DNA of 64,000 bases from positions 1,612,001 through 1,676,000 of the forward strand of contig WHUZ01000003.1 in the NCBI GenBank assembly GCA_015179045.1, in the 5' to 3' direction. Source of the DNA: Kalaharituber pfeilii (taxonomy: Eukaryota; Ascomycota; Pezizomycetes; Pezizales; Pezizaceae). A program made the translations under genes and the position numbers. Shown one piece after another: positions 45,923 through 59,616 of this stretch (positions are counted from its first letter, which is position 1; every line of letters starts with the position of its first letter). The notes under the pieces were generated by a model that made no database searches, was not told the origin of the DNA, and saw nothing but the letters and a program-made list of their open reading frames with translations.

Positions 45923-48900
45923 CCTCCAGTGAGGTACATCGTAAAGCATGTGAAGGAGGTTTAATACCAGTCCCGCGGAACCGCACGAACGCACGTACGA
46001 TGGGAGGCTTCGAGAACACTGATCGCCCAGCTAGGTAGTTGGATCCAGACTTCCCATGGTTATGGATCCTTTTCCTATGGTATTTGCCCCAAGATTATTT
46101 GGGCGTAAAGAAGGCGACAAATGTTGCAACATGGTGTCTTCTGCTTAGCTCATTGAACGCAAACTCACATTTAAATGAGCCTGCGTTCGATCAGGTCGCA
46201 CCGATGTGGCAAATGTAGTGAACCCGCTTGTGCCGGTCAACTTAACTGGGGATGACAGCTTCAATGCTGCAATTTGTATCGAATTCTATCCATTCACATT
46301 TGAAGTTTCCGTGTCGGGATGCCGGCCGGTCCCGCAAGGGCAAATCACAACATCAAACTGCCTCTTTCCCTCTCTATTACTAGCAAGCATAAATGAATAC
46401 CGTCGATCAGAAGTAAAAAGCAACTCGTTATTCTGATTCCAGAACTGATGATTGGTTCCAGAATGAAGCAGAATTTTCCTTTTAACCTTGATGAATCAAA
46501 CTTGTTATATTAGACGGAAAAGACTGCAGGCCTGGATCAGACTTGGGTAAGCTAGATGCCCTGTCATGTTGGCATGGTTTCATATTGTCCGCTCCGCGAT
46601 TTTAGAATAGCTTGCCGAACGCAGCACGCCTATAATGTAGCTGTAGACTGCAATATCAGTCAAACTCGAGCTCTAGAGCTCTAATGCCCCATTAAGTTTG
46701 TTGAGTTTGGCATCCGGTTGATACAGAGTCCAGCGAGGTATGAATGAGCGCAGAAACTGAGATCTTGACTGAGACTTCATGAGGTATTGGTGTGATGTTG
46801 GTCTAGAATACGTACCGTTTTCTGATTTGAGGGGAGCCTATCGAAGTCGTGCACTGGCCAGCTGCTTATCGAGCGCCTCAAGAGTACAATATCGATCCTG
46901 GCCGTCCGTCTGAGCGAACAGTGTGGAATCCTACTGGTAGCCTTAGTTACACATCTGTATTTCTCAAAATCTTGCCTTGATCGCATACAGTGTCGAGCCT
47001 CAGCTGCTGTGACTTAGATTTTGGTTACTGAGGTCATATTTAAACACTTCCAATTGGCCGCTTACAGAGGCCAAGCCTGTGTCGTGCGTGCTGTCTGAGA
47101 ATTGTCATTGCAGGCAAGATCAACATGAAGACGAGTCGCTATAATGAGTTCTGCTTCATTAGAGACAATTTAAAGTCATATTGCCCCCACGAACCTGAAG
47201 GCGTGCCAGCATGTGAGTTAGCCTCACTTTCGTAACCTCTGTAATCATTCCAGCAATATATTTCATGCTCACCTATTATACTGAAATCCTGCAATGTTAG
47301 TCTTACAATATTCGAATTCACGTGAAACCAGATCTGCGTTATTGTGCACCCATGTGACAACAAGACTCTCGACCCCTCCGAATTCCAGAAAAGGCAATAT
47401 AATATGCGGTAATTAGTTTCCACAATTGTCCATCAGTACACAAGTCATGGCGGCATACCTCGGTCCGCACAAGTATGGACTATGAACGCAAGCCACAGGA
47501 ATGTAAAATCAAAGATGGTAGTCCTGTATGGCTAATTCCCTTTTACTTGGAACATTGCTCTTCACCACCCCCCCACAGCTACCATGTGCATGCCGTCACG
47601 CTCTGTGTGAAATGTGAGTTACTATTTCGGTAAGCGATTGGCATGGAGGGATAAAGTTGACTGATTGACATTCTCCAACAAAAGAGTGCTGATATCGCTT
47701 CTATGCAAGCACGGCTGGTACCGTACAAAGTCAGATAGACCGGATAATTCAGTCCATCCATTCATGTTTGACACATGTACTTCATTTGTTGTTACCTGCA
47801 CACGAACTTGTTAGGAATGCTCGCTAAAGAAAGATTAATGGAAAATTATATGCACTACTGGTGATCGCAGTTGGCACCAAACTTCATTGCAGTACTGATA
47901 GCATGCTAAATGTCTCTCCAGGACTGGGCCCAGAAAACTTGAAGTCAATAGACACAGACTCGATCAACTATTTTGTAAACCCTAACGCCGAATCTCTTCG
48001 CTCAGGGGGACGCTTTTATTTATGTTGCTAAAATAATTTTTGAAGGAGTTCTGAAATCTTGTGATGAAACTGTATATCTCCGGCTTTCATGCAGTTGTTG
48101 GTAGAAGACAGAACGACTGAACGCAATTTTATCATGCCCTGCAGACAGGATATACTGAACTATCGCATTTCGGCCAACCAGGAATCAAAATATTCTTAAA
48201 CGTTGCGAAGCTCACATTCCGAAGCCTTTTGAAAATCTTTGAGAGTATGTGTGTGTCGCTGTTTCCAATCCAACTATTAGCTCCAGGTCTAGATAACCTC
48301 CAGCAGACCAAGCTGGTCTGTCACTTTTATTAGTGAGTATTTATATATAGTACCTAAAAAGGTCTACCGGTAACCTTGCTCAATTAGAGTGTTCGAGACG
48401 CGGCAAGCTGCATGCATGCCACGAAAACAAACCCTAAAAAATAAGCTTTTCTTGTATGCGAAAGACATTATTCTATTATTGTTCCAAACTCAAAACGTCG
48501 TTAGGTTAATATTCAACAGTGCAACTTCGTATCACAGACCTGGTAAAGCTCAAATGCTATAAGAAGGGACTTATTTTTACTGATACTTTGATGTTGGACA
48601 AACCCAGGATAGGTAGCCATGGATCGCTAAATCTTGGTATCTCCTGGCAGCCAACTGTCATCGTGAGAATACAGGGCCTTCCTTGACCTTCTCCCATATT
48701 TTCAAGTCAAATGAACTCAAAGAAATTGCTTGATATAGGACTAAAATGAAGGCAACGATACAATTGATCTGACATGTCTCCAGCTCCGTTCCGAATTGAA
48801 TTGTGGTTACAATTTTGTTGATTTCCACGTGGCCTTTGTATCAGGTCTGTGTAAAGTGAGTGTGATAACCTTATCTCAGTTATGCGAATGTGAAGCTTTC

Positions 48901-51900
48901 CTAAGCTAATTCAAGAATCATTCATTCTATGTTTGGAAAAACCAATCATTAGCCTGCGAACTGTGCTGCTTCGACCACTCTCAAAATGGAAAGGACAGTG
49001 GTATACCTCCGATAACTTGTTAGGTTGCAGATGGGTCCAATTAAGGCCAATAAGTGGAAATATCAGTGACTCTAGAAGGCTTAACAAGTTGTTTAGTCTG
49101 GAGCAGTGCCCACGAGCTTCATTACTTTTAAACAATCAGGGATCGTGCCTATTGCCTCCTTACGAACAGAATGTTGCTCCTCCAGCCATTCAATCCGCTA
49201 CTTAAACCAGCATATCCAAGTTAGCGAGTCATCATACCAATTTCAGGTATGCGAACAATTCAATTTTTGACACAATACATAGTCAGCTCTTCACGTTGTT
49301 TCTCCTCCACCAGGAGAACGTAGTCTAATAGGAGAACTAAACAACTATTGCCAACATAATCAGCTATAATCCCCATGTAAAAAGCAAGCAGGGATTTATT
49401 GCATACGATCAGTTATGCATGATACGTTCTAAATGAAGTGCAGCCCACTTCATATTTTGATTGAGGATTGTCAATCAAGTATAGCGAAGCTATCGAAGAA
49501 GAAACGCAGGCAACTACAAAGCGCTCTCTATTAATCCACTTATCCACCACGGCGTTGCTTAGCTAACATGCCATGATTATGAGCATGCTGACGGCCCCCG
49601 CTCAATTTTATTCCTGCCTCTGTCTCCACACTGCCCTTCCCCCCTAGTATTAAGAATCGGCCGAATCCGCCGGTTGTGAATGTGCTTGCATTTGAGGACA
49701 AGTAGAAATGTTTAAGCCGTAGCTGTTTGAGGGGATTACAATAACAGCTGTGTATGGGCATGTGTAATAGACCATGTGTAGTAGTCATATCTGCGGAATT
49801 TTACTGGTGAGGAGCGACGTTCGTAAGGACAAGATTTCCATTCGTGTTGAGCTAGGTGCTGCATCCTGTCGTGCGCCATAGCTGACGTCCAGGGTGGAGA
49901 AGGGTCATGGGAAATGGGGGCAAAATGTCGGGCCAGTAAAGCGGAATATTAAAAGCACTTCGCACACACCTCCGATTGGGAGTGCCAAAAAAATCTCTCA
50001 CGAAGCAGCGACCAGTGCACAAGTATGGCAAAGAATCTGGGCACGAGTGCGAGTACAGGGTCCAAGCAAAGTTTGTTCCCCTCACAGACGCCACTGCACT
50101 CTGCTTCCAGTCTAGGCAATACATCAACAGTCACAATTCCACCTGTAAAAGCGGCGTCGCATTTGATTTTTTAGCATACTTGGTCCAAGAATTACAGAAG
50201 TTGTAGCACCATGATAATTGTAATCCTAAATCCGTGTAGTCTCATACCAAGCCCCTAGGTAGTATGAGACTAATATCCGTGTAGGTAAGTAAAACCTCTA
50301 ATAATAAATTAAGGCAGAGACAACGCTTCAATAACCTTTGAAAGAAGAGAAGGGGAAAATAGAATAAAAATAATTAAATCACTGAATTATAAAATAAAAA
50401 GTACAGTACAAGTTCTGTTGGTACTTCATCTGGGTACGAGATCAAGTGACCTCGTGCCCAATATGGTTGCCACGTGCTCTTGCAGTAAGCAATTAAACCT
50501 CCGATATAGAGTACTGGTAATCTTATACCAAGCCAGAGTAGGAATACTGGGAACGAGAGGTTTCCGACGCAATGCAATGTAATGCAAAATTCCTACCTTC
50601 AATGGCGCTACTGCATTTACTCGTTTCTCAGACGATGCCAGATCGTTGTCTCAGACGATACCCAACATCTTCCTACTGACCGCTAGCAGAATGATCAACC
50701 TCGATCCATAGTTCTTCACCTCATACTAGCTCTGGTGGCGTTCCAAAATAGGAATAACCGTCTCAGGATTGCCCTCTTTGGTCAGTAACGAGCTCGAGGC
50801 TCCTAACGTCTTTTGGCACGCTTTGCCTACCTAACTTATGCATGCAACAGGCTGATCAGAACCGACAAGCACGATGACGATCAGTTATTAAGGCTAGACA
50901 TACATGCATAGTCAGATATTTTACCAACTGTAACCCTTGAAGGTTTTCTGTATACAGTTTTAGTATAGATACGTGTCCCAGTGCATATATCGATCTCAGT
51001 CTCAAGTCGAGACAGTGTGTGATGCTGATTATGGAATGAAGGGAGCGAAAATGTTAGCTTAGTATGGATGAGCTTGAGACCCTCCAAGTCCAGTGCCTTC
51101 CCAATCGTGCATTCAGGTAGTCATGACCATGGGCCTTGCGGTTAGCATGGTGTAAATGGAATGCAGCTGCAGTACAATTGACTGTGAACAGAGCAACGAC
51201 TACCTACCATCTGTCTATTAAATACTCAGAGTAGTAAAATCAAGAAGTATGTATATATAACATCAAGGTCTGGCACGACGCTACGCAGCTCTGTCCTCTG
51301 CCCAAAATTTGCACACGGTCGGCAAAAAGTTCGGTCGACAATGATGCACGATGCCGAATACAGAGGATCTCGATCTGCAGCGTTATGTGGAATTAGACTA
51401 GGTGTTGTGCTATCACTAGTTCTAGATGATGCCTAATATGTGCAGCTATGCAGGTACAATTGAAGTATGTACTTGCTTATTCGCGAATCTGGAGGATTAG
51501 ATGCTGGCCACCTACAGTACATTTGTTTAATCTGCCAGCTGGCATGCGAGTCTGGCTACGACAACAGACTCTTGTACGAAAACAGTCTGTGCACCTATCC
51601 CCTTACATCGCACCTTTACGTCTAGGCACGGGACTGCTAACGTTGTGGTTCAGATCGGGTGCAGTTTTCGTGATACATTTTCGAAACAATACATAAGTAT
51701 ATGCTGGTCTGATTGCCTGCAACATGACTACATATATGTCACGTGCGAGTAAACGAAATAGGTATTTCCCGATTGAGAAGGTGCAGTCATCAGCCCAGAA
51801 CCACCCTCACATAGAGAATAGAGATCTAGGCCGCGCGAAGGAATGCTTTGGACAGATGCCTCACTGCTTCCCCAAATCTCTTCGCTTATCGTCCGAATAT

Positions 51901-54900
51901 ATCTTACTGTTCCAGCTCAGTATGGAATTAGACTTTGCTTTCACTCATACAAACTTCCACTGCACTGCCATATTCTCATGCTTGACTTCTATATATCAAA
52001 GCCAAATTCGTAAGTACACCAGATTGTGGGACAGGAGACTGCACACCTGAGGCCGAGTTCCAGATGAGTAGCTACATAAGCACCTTGTGAACATTGTTAA
52101 CCAGTAAATTGTCAACAGTCTTCATATTGCAACAGTACCTTTCACAAAATTGCCAAGTGAGATTACTCAAGGCCATCCCATTTAATAGTATACGTATGCC
52201 AGTCCTAGGTCCCAGAAGGCCCGACCCCAGGTGTGTTGAATTTCGTAAGACCACCTGCTCTGTTTTTGCAAACATTAGGTGTTCTAACACTCTGTAGGAA
52301 CTGATTCTTGCTGGACCCTGGTATTCAATTTGAATGGGTACAGTACGATATTCTGACGAGGATATACTGCATATGCCCACTCTTGTTAGTTAATAAAGTT
52401 GTCAACACCACGTGACTCTCGCTTGAGTCGTACGTCTACACTCACACTTTCTACTCAGGGGTTCACGTAAACCTGCATGTTGACAACGGGGCCGGCGCGA
52501 TACCTCGGCATAGGTCACAATAATGACTTTCACCATTGGCTTATGTTACTCGGGAATGGCGTGCAGAAGTGTACACTTCTTGAGATCACACCTGTGTGGC
52601 ACCATACCCTGACTTTAGGTACTTAATTTGAGGAGTCGAAGTGCAGTTGTACTGTAGGTCTAGTGGTCTATGTAGCTTGCACAATGATGCAGGCAATTGT
52701 CGGTGGGTTTATGGTCATTCAAAAAATTGAACATGCAGCTATTATTATGCAGTTAGGTAGGGTTCCCTTAAGTAACTTCTTACTTCAGATATAACGGCTA
52801 ATAGATGCTGTCAGGCTAGAACAAGGGAGACGCAATTTCTAGTTGTGGGATTTCATCCTAGAAGACTCTTCATAGACATTATCATACGCTAAGATCTTTT
52901 TCCCAGTTTCAATAGTGTCGCATGAAACAACAGGTACCCTGATTGTGTGTAAGCACTGTCCCAATGTATTTGAAGCCGAGATTACTAGCCATGCATGGGA
53001 TATGCTTACACATCGTTGTAGACACAGTCTATAATACATTCTTGTGATTACGGGATTTGAATGTACGATTCGAGAAGATTCCGTTACCCTGTGCTGTATA
53101 CTGTACATGTACTATACTTGTCTTGTACAATATACTTGTATCTTGCTCACCTAACATCACATTGACGGGTACGATCCCCAGAGTTGTTACCAGCAGTATG
53201 CAGGTAGGAGCTCATCACATTACCATGTTTCCTGGCATCCTCCAACACAGACATGGGATATCCATGACATACGGCATAATAGTGTCGTCCCACCATTCGG
53301 TGAAGTGGGCATGACCTCCGGCAGTGTCGATCCTGTCGGCCGGGAGCAAGGCAATCCCTGGTTATGATATTCCACCCAGCTGTCAAAGGCGTCAGCAGAA
53401 CTTGCATGTGCCTTGGGTTTGTCTGTCATTCGACCAATGGATAGCTGTAGAATTGCAGCTGACGGTAAGGCAATCTTCACGCTATATTCAATGTCGCTTA
53501 CCTCCGCTACTCCAGCATAGCTGATCGAGATAGAATATTCCGCCACCTAAAGCTATGATTCATATCATGTTATATGGGTGAGATAATCATATCAGCTCAA
53601 GTTCTGCTACACTGCATATATATCCCTGTAATAGCTGACTTCACATTGTAATAGCGACCGACTATACTTTCTCACGTGATTTCAGCTGCTGATAGCTCGG
53701 CATTCGTGTTTTCCACCTGGTAGAGGCTCTTTTCAATGCTCTCGCATTGTTGGTGAATCATTTGGGATGGATCCAAGTTTTTTTCGTGTTACATTTATGC
53801 GTCATGGGATCCGGTACCAGGGTATCGTCATGAGGCTCATGCGGCTTATCGCTAGATTGCCGAAATAGGAAGTTGAGAATGTCGTTTAATGCGATGCTTG
53901 AAGGAGGTACACCCGAAATTTAAGCTGCCTACTTACCAGCGCTAGCTCAGTGCATACAGAATAGCCATTGGGTCTTGATAGAGCCTTGAGGGTATTATGC
54001 GCATGGGCATGGAGCGAGCTATAGCTATACCGAGGTGACACAATACCAATATCCACGGTCAAAAGCGCATGCACCAGTGAAACATTTCTCGGGCATGACC
54101 GAACGTTGTCCAAACAACCGCATTGCATTCTAAATTGTGTAGTACATTAAGATATTTGTAACTTTTTCCTGGACAAAATGCATGTAGGTACATCCGCGGA
54201 ACAAATAGAGGAATTCACCTCGCGGTGCTAACATTGATGACATGGATTGCAATCAATGCACGTTAGAGGAACACAACAAAACATACATACTGATAATTCC
54301 TATAAACTACCTAGAAAACCCGGGGGACGGGCGCATATTCGCTTATACACGGGATCTTGTACATCGTCTCCGTCGGACCTAAAGCTCATGCATTCGAGCT
54401 CTGGCCGTGGGGCGCGTGGGGACTTATAGTCTACGTGTCCATACCTAGTGTTTTTCTCTATTGTATGCATACCGACATACATAGTATAGTTACTGCTTTA
54501 GTGGTGGAAAACCTGTGACTCGCGAGTTGTCAATGCCCGCTCAATAACATGACGTTACGTATCGTTGGAGGACGGTGTTCTCGTACGGCCGAAAATAATA
54601 GTCTGGGCACGGGAACAGGGGGGAAATCATTTATTCACTCGGTTATGCGTGATCATTGAGTGAGTTTGTATTAAAAAAAAAAACAAAAGAAAGAAAATAT
54701 ATAGGAACTTTGAAATAAATAATTACGTTTATTTATTTATTTATTTATTTTTTTTGAAAGTTTTTTATTGAGTTACAAGTTCCATTGATAAGCATGTATA
54801 TGTGGCACGGGAGGGGGCCGAAGGTATACTTATATACAGGAAACCCATTAGTGGCCTATATATCTGTATTGTTAAGGCGGATATATACAGTTAACTGAAA

Positions 54901-55803
54901 AATTTGTTCTTTCCTAATAAACTTGGTAGACCTCAGGGTAACCAGGTAACTCGGCATGCAACACATCTCACCTCCCGATAACCTGTATGCGTATAGACAT
55001 CCCCCACTTCAACTCCACCTCTCTTTTCCAAGGGTTCAAATGACATGTTTTTTCCCACCGTCTCTGCGGCAGTGCTGTGGGTCCCGTGCGCGGAGTTGTG
55101 ACGGGGCGTGTTGCCCCGCTTCTCCGGTGCTGGGAGCATGAGGAAGTACTTGGGATTTGGAACCTGTAACAACCTGGTGGTGGAGGATTTATATATTATA
55201 ATTGAGGAAAGTTCGGCGGGTAGGGGGGGTGGGGTAGGGGGTGAAGGGTGCGGATAGAGATGAGTTGAGGTTGAGGTTGAGGGTAATCGGAAGTGGATAA
55301 AGGGGGAGAGGAGAGTAAGGGCGTGGGTAATATGGTAATGTGGTAACAGTGTAACTATATTCTACTTAATCAACTGCGAGGACAAAGGTTGTCACTTTTT
55401 TTTTACCCTGAGCTTGCTACATGACTCCTGTTATGTTTTTGTTTTTCCCTCTATTTATTTCTTATATTCTCTAGCCAGCCGTGCTATATTATAAAAAAAA
55501 AAAAAAAAAAAAAGAAAGAAAAAAAAGGGAAAGCTATGTAAGTGTATGATGGTGCTGTATATATATATACAAAAAAGGTTAAAACATTCGTATTCATTCT
55601 TGTTTTTTTTGTTTTTTTGTTTTTCTTTCTTTTTTCTTTTCTTCTTTACTTTTTTTACCTTTGCCAAATGCCGAAAAAGCTCCTGGAACCAAAGTTTATA
55701 TCAGGAATAATAATAATAATAAAAAAAAAAAAAGAGCACACGTTAAAAGGAAATTCATTTCCGGTTTTTCATCGTTATTCGACAACATGAATGCTGGCCG
55801 ACC
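42722..55803. other. 13-kb gene-free spacer
   Basis: The left end is the TCP11 3' flank with a T32 run (42918-42949). Further A runs lie at 44274-44300 and 45888-45918. Neither shows a convincing target duplication or the body of the short retroposed family. AT-rich simple sequence occurs at 54670-54770 and 55480-55740. All open frames are under about 130 codons, on mixed strands, and none carries a family motif. I see no tRNA, rRNA or intact transposon. Confidence 0.45.
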
Positions 55804-58213
55804 CTATGCCATTGATATCTCTTTCCCAGCTCCCACATCCGTGCTCACCCCGACACCCTCTACCTCCTTCCCTCTCCTCCTCCCTTTTAGCTCCACCAAG
55901 ACTTCAAACCCCCTCAACTTTACCACTACCCACCAATACCTCGCCACCGCTGTCACCCACCTCCACCACCTCTCCCATCCCCGGACGCGCCCCCACACCT
56001 CCTCCATCTCCTCCTCATACACCGTCCTGGCGCAGTACCGTGCCAGAATCAGCCACACCTTCTCACTCCCCGCCCAGCTTGTCTTCAAGCTCTCGTCTAG
56101 GCTTCTCGTAAGGTCGTTTGTCTTGAGGATCAGGAGTATCACCCTAGGCACGTGCGAGAGTAGCTGCATAAGCTGTGCGAGCATGGGTGTGGAGCCTGGG
56201 GCTGTAGGCCCGCTGATGAGTGCCGCGGATATCGCCGCGCGCTCCGTCTCTGTGCGCGGGGTAGAGGCTATGCCGGAGGATGGCGAGCTCGGCACGATGA
56301 CGGCGTACTCCCGCCCAGTGATGGCGGAGGCAAACAGTGGGAATTGCTCGTCGCTGATTCCGGCAACCTCTTTCGCGTACTGTCGCATTTTGCCCTCATC
56401 TGCATCTAATACCGCGAGCCAGAGCTTTGCGTAGCTACGACGTAGGGATGTGGGTATGTCGCGGTAGAGCCCGTGGTCGTAGAGGATTATGTCAAAGCCC
56501 CGTGACCCATGTCCCCACGGGAGAAACTTGCTCCACCACCATCCTCCCACTCTCCGAGAATCATTTATACGTATAGCGAGATTACCGCCGTGGGGATCGC
56601 AATGCAGTGGCGCATTCGACCCAAATACCATCTCGTTGAAAATTCTTGCTAGGGCCGCTGACACTTCATCTCTCGAAATGCCCGCCTCATCCATAAATCT
56701 CAAATCGTCGAGCCGATGTCCTGGCAGATACTCCATCACGAGTATCCTTGGGAACGCCAGCATCACCGTCGGCAAGACCAACGGACACACGCGCGGAGAG
56801 ATAGGTGCAAAGTGTATCCGCATCCGTGCGATATTTGTGGCTTCTGAAGTGAAGTTGAGCTCTTGCGGGAGGGAGGCCTCGATCTCGTCGCTGAGCCATT
56901 CGAGTGGGTACTCGGGGAAAAAGAATTTGATATTGCGGAACGTGAACCGGGTTAGGGCAATGTCAAGGGGGATCCATTCCGCTAAGGCGGGGTGTTGAAG
57001 TTTGACGGCTACTCTTGGGGGCAGAAATGGAGGAGGGTGTGGGGTTAGCTTTCGTGTTTATGCAGAGCTAATGAGAAGGGGAGATGGAAGGATTGTGAGA
57101 GAATGTGCATACTCCTGACCAGAACCCTTCAACTTTGCTCGGTGGACTTGTGCCAGAGATGCAGCGCCTATGGGATGCGGATCGAACTCATCAAATAGTT
57201 CTTCAATCGAATATCCGGTATCGTTCTTGATCATCTGTTCTATGCTCTCGTAAGAGGATACGGGACACTTGTCTTGCAGTGGGATAAACGCGGTCTGCTT
57301 CATAGTCAGCCAGCAGGACAAGCTGAATTGGGTACGGTAATGGAACATACAGTCCATTCGGTCGGTAACAGATATCCCATCGCAGCAAGATGCTGCCCAA
57401 GTTTAATGAATATGGAGCCGTTCTTCTCCAGCACCTTGTATGTCCTGTAGGCAGTATTAGACTCATCAAGTTGATCCCGAACTATGCCATACGCATTCAC
57501 GCAGGGCGGAACAGACCAAGAAAGACGTACCTAGCCGCGCATCTCTGATGGCAAGCCGACAACAACTGGTCTCGCTTCTCCGGATTCTCCTCCGCAGCTG
57601 TCAGGGTCGTTCGGTAACTAGGCTCCCCACCCCACCCCACATTCCCACGTCAGCAAACCCGCGCATAGCTCCTCCACAAATCCCGCCCCTCTACTTCCCA
57701 ACACCGGGGATCGACTTACTCTTTGATACATATCGCCAACGCAATCGCTACCCTCCCTGCGCGCTCTGCGGCATGTGCTGCATGCTTGAGATCATTCCAT
57801 TCATAGCCTAATCCGCCCAACACTGCGGCTCCCGCCAGAATCGTGAGGATTAGCTTTCTTCTTCTGCGGACGCTTGCCGAGTTCGGGAGGTCAATGGGTG
57901 GGGATTGGCCTGTGGCATCGGTTGCTGTGAAGGGTGTCGCAGAGTTTCGGAAGCTCGACGTGGTCAAGAACGTCGAGCGGGGGATATGATGGAATTGTAT
58001 TGGTGAAGGCGCCGAATGGTGCAGACACCTGTTGCATGTCCGGAGAGATGAATTGGAGCGTATCCTGAGGACAATTGGTAACCGGCGTCGTATAGAGAAC
58101 CGTAGGGACGCCGCCGGGCTTGCTTTAGGCGCCGGTATTGATGCTGAGAAAGACCCGCACCCTGCGCTCGGGGCCGTAGGTGCTTGCTGGAGGGCCCGGC
58201 GTAGGGCTCGCAT
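55804..58213 (-). CDS. MCP2: Mitochondrial ABC1/ADCK-family atypical kinase, Mcp2/Cqd2 type
   Basis: Model: complement(join(55804..57013,57113..57294,57351..57444,57531..57617,57720..58213)), 688 aa, all junctions in phase. The N-terminal 90 residues are Arg/Ser-rich without acidic residues (mitochondrial presequence). A membrane segment lies at 121-137 (LILTILAGAAVLGGLGY), preceded by RRRRK. The ABC1 kinase-like domain follows: KVLEKNGSIFIKLGQHLAA (KxGQ, Lys208-Gln211), YLLPTEWT, PIGAASLAQVHRA (Ala-rich loop), AVKLQHP (Lys290), ILVMEYLPG, HCDPHGGNL (423-431) and LYDHGLY (463-469). These are the diagnostic UbiB-family motifs. Yeast Mcp2 (Cqd2) is an inner-membrane protein that influences coenzyme Q and lipid distribution. 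Use of the in-frame ATG at 58213 is favoured over an upstream GTG. The C-terminal 60 residues are basic and Trp-rich. Confidence 0.92.
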
Positions 58214-58783
58214 TACGCCGGGGGGAGGGAGGGATGCTGTGGCCAGCAGTAGCTGTCGCCGGTGATGGGCGGAGGGGAGCCGGAATAACAGCGTCCTCAC
58301 GTGCGCACCACAGCCTTACAGCGACTGAGCACTTCGACACTGGTGGGGAGGGGGGAGCCCTGCTGAGACGGTCAATTGAGGGGTGCTGCAGTGCCCGAAT
58401 GTGGTGCGACGGAGGGGACAGCGCTGGCGGGCGGGGGCTCGCATGCTACATACACGGCCGGGCGGGAGAAAAAAAGCTAAAAGCGTCCTTTTGTGGCAGG
58501 GGCGCGCCTTGCTTCACCTGCCGCCGCACGTGACCGGTCGGCAGCGTCGCGGCGGGCCACGTGATGCGGAGGAGCAGGTGGGGGGCCGCGCGGGATGGGC
58601 GAAGGAGGGGAGGCTGGCGGGGCAGCATAAGCGGAAGCGGGGTGCGCATCGTATTGCATATCGCATAGCTTCGGCATCTCGTCGCAAGGCCGTCCGACCC
58701 ACGGCATATTAAGACATGCAGGCCCCTCATCCTGCGCCCTCCCGCCCCGCCCAGTTGCGTCGATATCCCGCACGCTTGCCCCC
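58214..58783. promoter_or_regulatory. Divergent promoter of MCP2 and the first YCII gene
   Basis: 570 bp, GC-rich, between divergent starts. It contains three CACGTG palindromes (58298-58303, 58527-58532, 58558-58563), two of them followed by A as CACGTGA. These are binding sites of bHLH factors in fungi. Three in this space are more than expected by chance. Confidence 0.6.
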
Positions 58784-59616
58784 ATGCTGGCCAGGGCTAT
58801 AAGAGCCAGCGCGGCCCTCGCTCGTCCCCCCCGCCTCGCCGCCGCCAGCCAGCACCTGCACTTCCGCCAAATAGCGATCCCTCCAGCATTCACACAGCGT
58901 GCAAACATGTCCACAGAAGGTTCCGCTGCCCCTCCCTCTGCGCCCATCAAGTACGAATGGCTCTGCATCATGCCCGACAAGGAGGATGCGTTGCCGCGCA
59001 GGTTGAAGGTCAGAGAGTAAGTGCTGAGCCTGTCACACAGTACAGAATGCCCTGGCGCATTCATGCTTCATGGAGAAAGGAGCTGAGCTAACGACATTTC
59101 CTTCTCCAGAGAACATCTCAAGGGAATCAACAAGCTCCATGCTGACGGCTTCATTGCGTTCGGAGGTAGCGTACCACTCCCCCCCCCGACTTACCACTCA
59201 CTAAAGCTCCAACTCACACCAATTCCAATGTAACAACCCCAGGTATCCTCCTCGACCGCCCCATCCAAGAAGGCGAGACCCCCGGCTTCAAAGGCAGCGC
59301 CATGGTCGCCTTGGCCGCGTCAAAGGAGGAGGTTCTTGCCGTGCTGAAGGCGGATCCGTATACTAAAGAGGACGTATGGGATTGGGATAAGGTATCCATA
59401 GCCCCTCCTCCCTCCTATGTTTTTTACCCAGCGAAACTGTGCTAATGGTTCTGGATTTTTTTTTTTTTTTTACTAGGTGGAAATCTATCCTGTAAGTCAA
59501 TGGGCCCAGAGAGATTATGCAAGGGAACAGGGCAAAGTTGCTAACGAGGTTATGTGTTGGGCTGGGGGTGTACACAGTTCAGGACGGCCATCAGAGCACC
59601 AATGCCGTACAGCTGA
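58784..59616 (+). CDS. YCII-domain protein, probably mitochondrial
   Basis: Five-exon model: join(58784..59016,59110..59165,59243..59391,59477..59491,59578..59616), 163 aa. The 15-nt fourth exon (VEIYP) and the last exon (FRTAIRAPMPYS) were found by frame and family ending. Residues 1-41 are rich in Ala/Arg with no acidic residue and look like a mitochondrial presequence. Met42 (MSTEGSAAPP) could start a 122-aa cytosolic form. The YCII (dimeric alpha/beta barrel) domain shows KYEWLCIMPDKEDAL, RREEHLKG-type His, ADGFIAFGG, GSAMVALAASKEEVLAVLKA, DPYTKEDVWDWDKVEIYPF. The function of fungal YCII proteins is not established. A ligand-binding or small enzymatic role is usually assumed. It is paralogous to the next gene. 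Confidence 0.85.

Noticed and set aside
55661..56434. Open frame antisense to the end of MCP2
   Set aside because: The sense strand carries UbiB-family motifs and consistent introns. The antisense frame has no family features.
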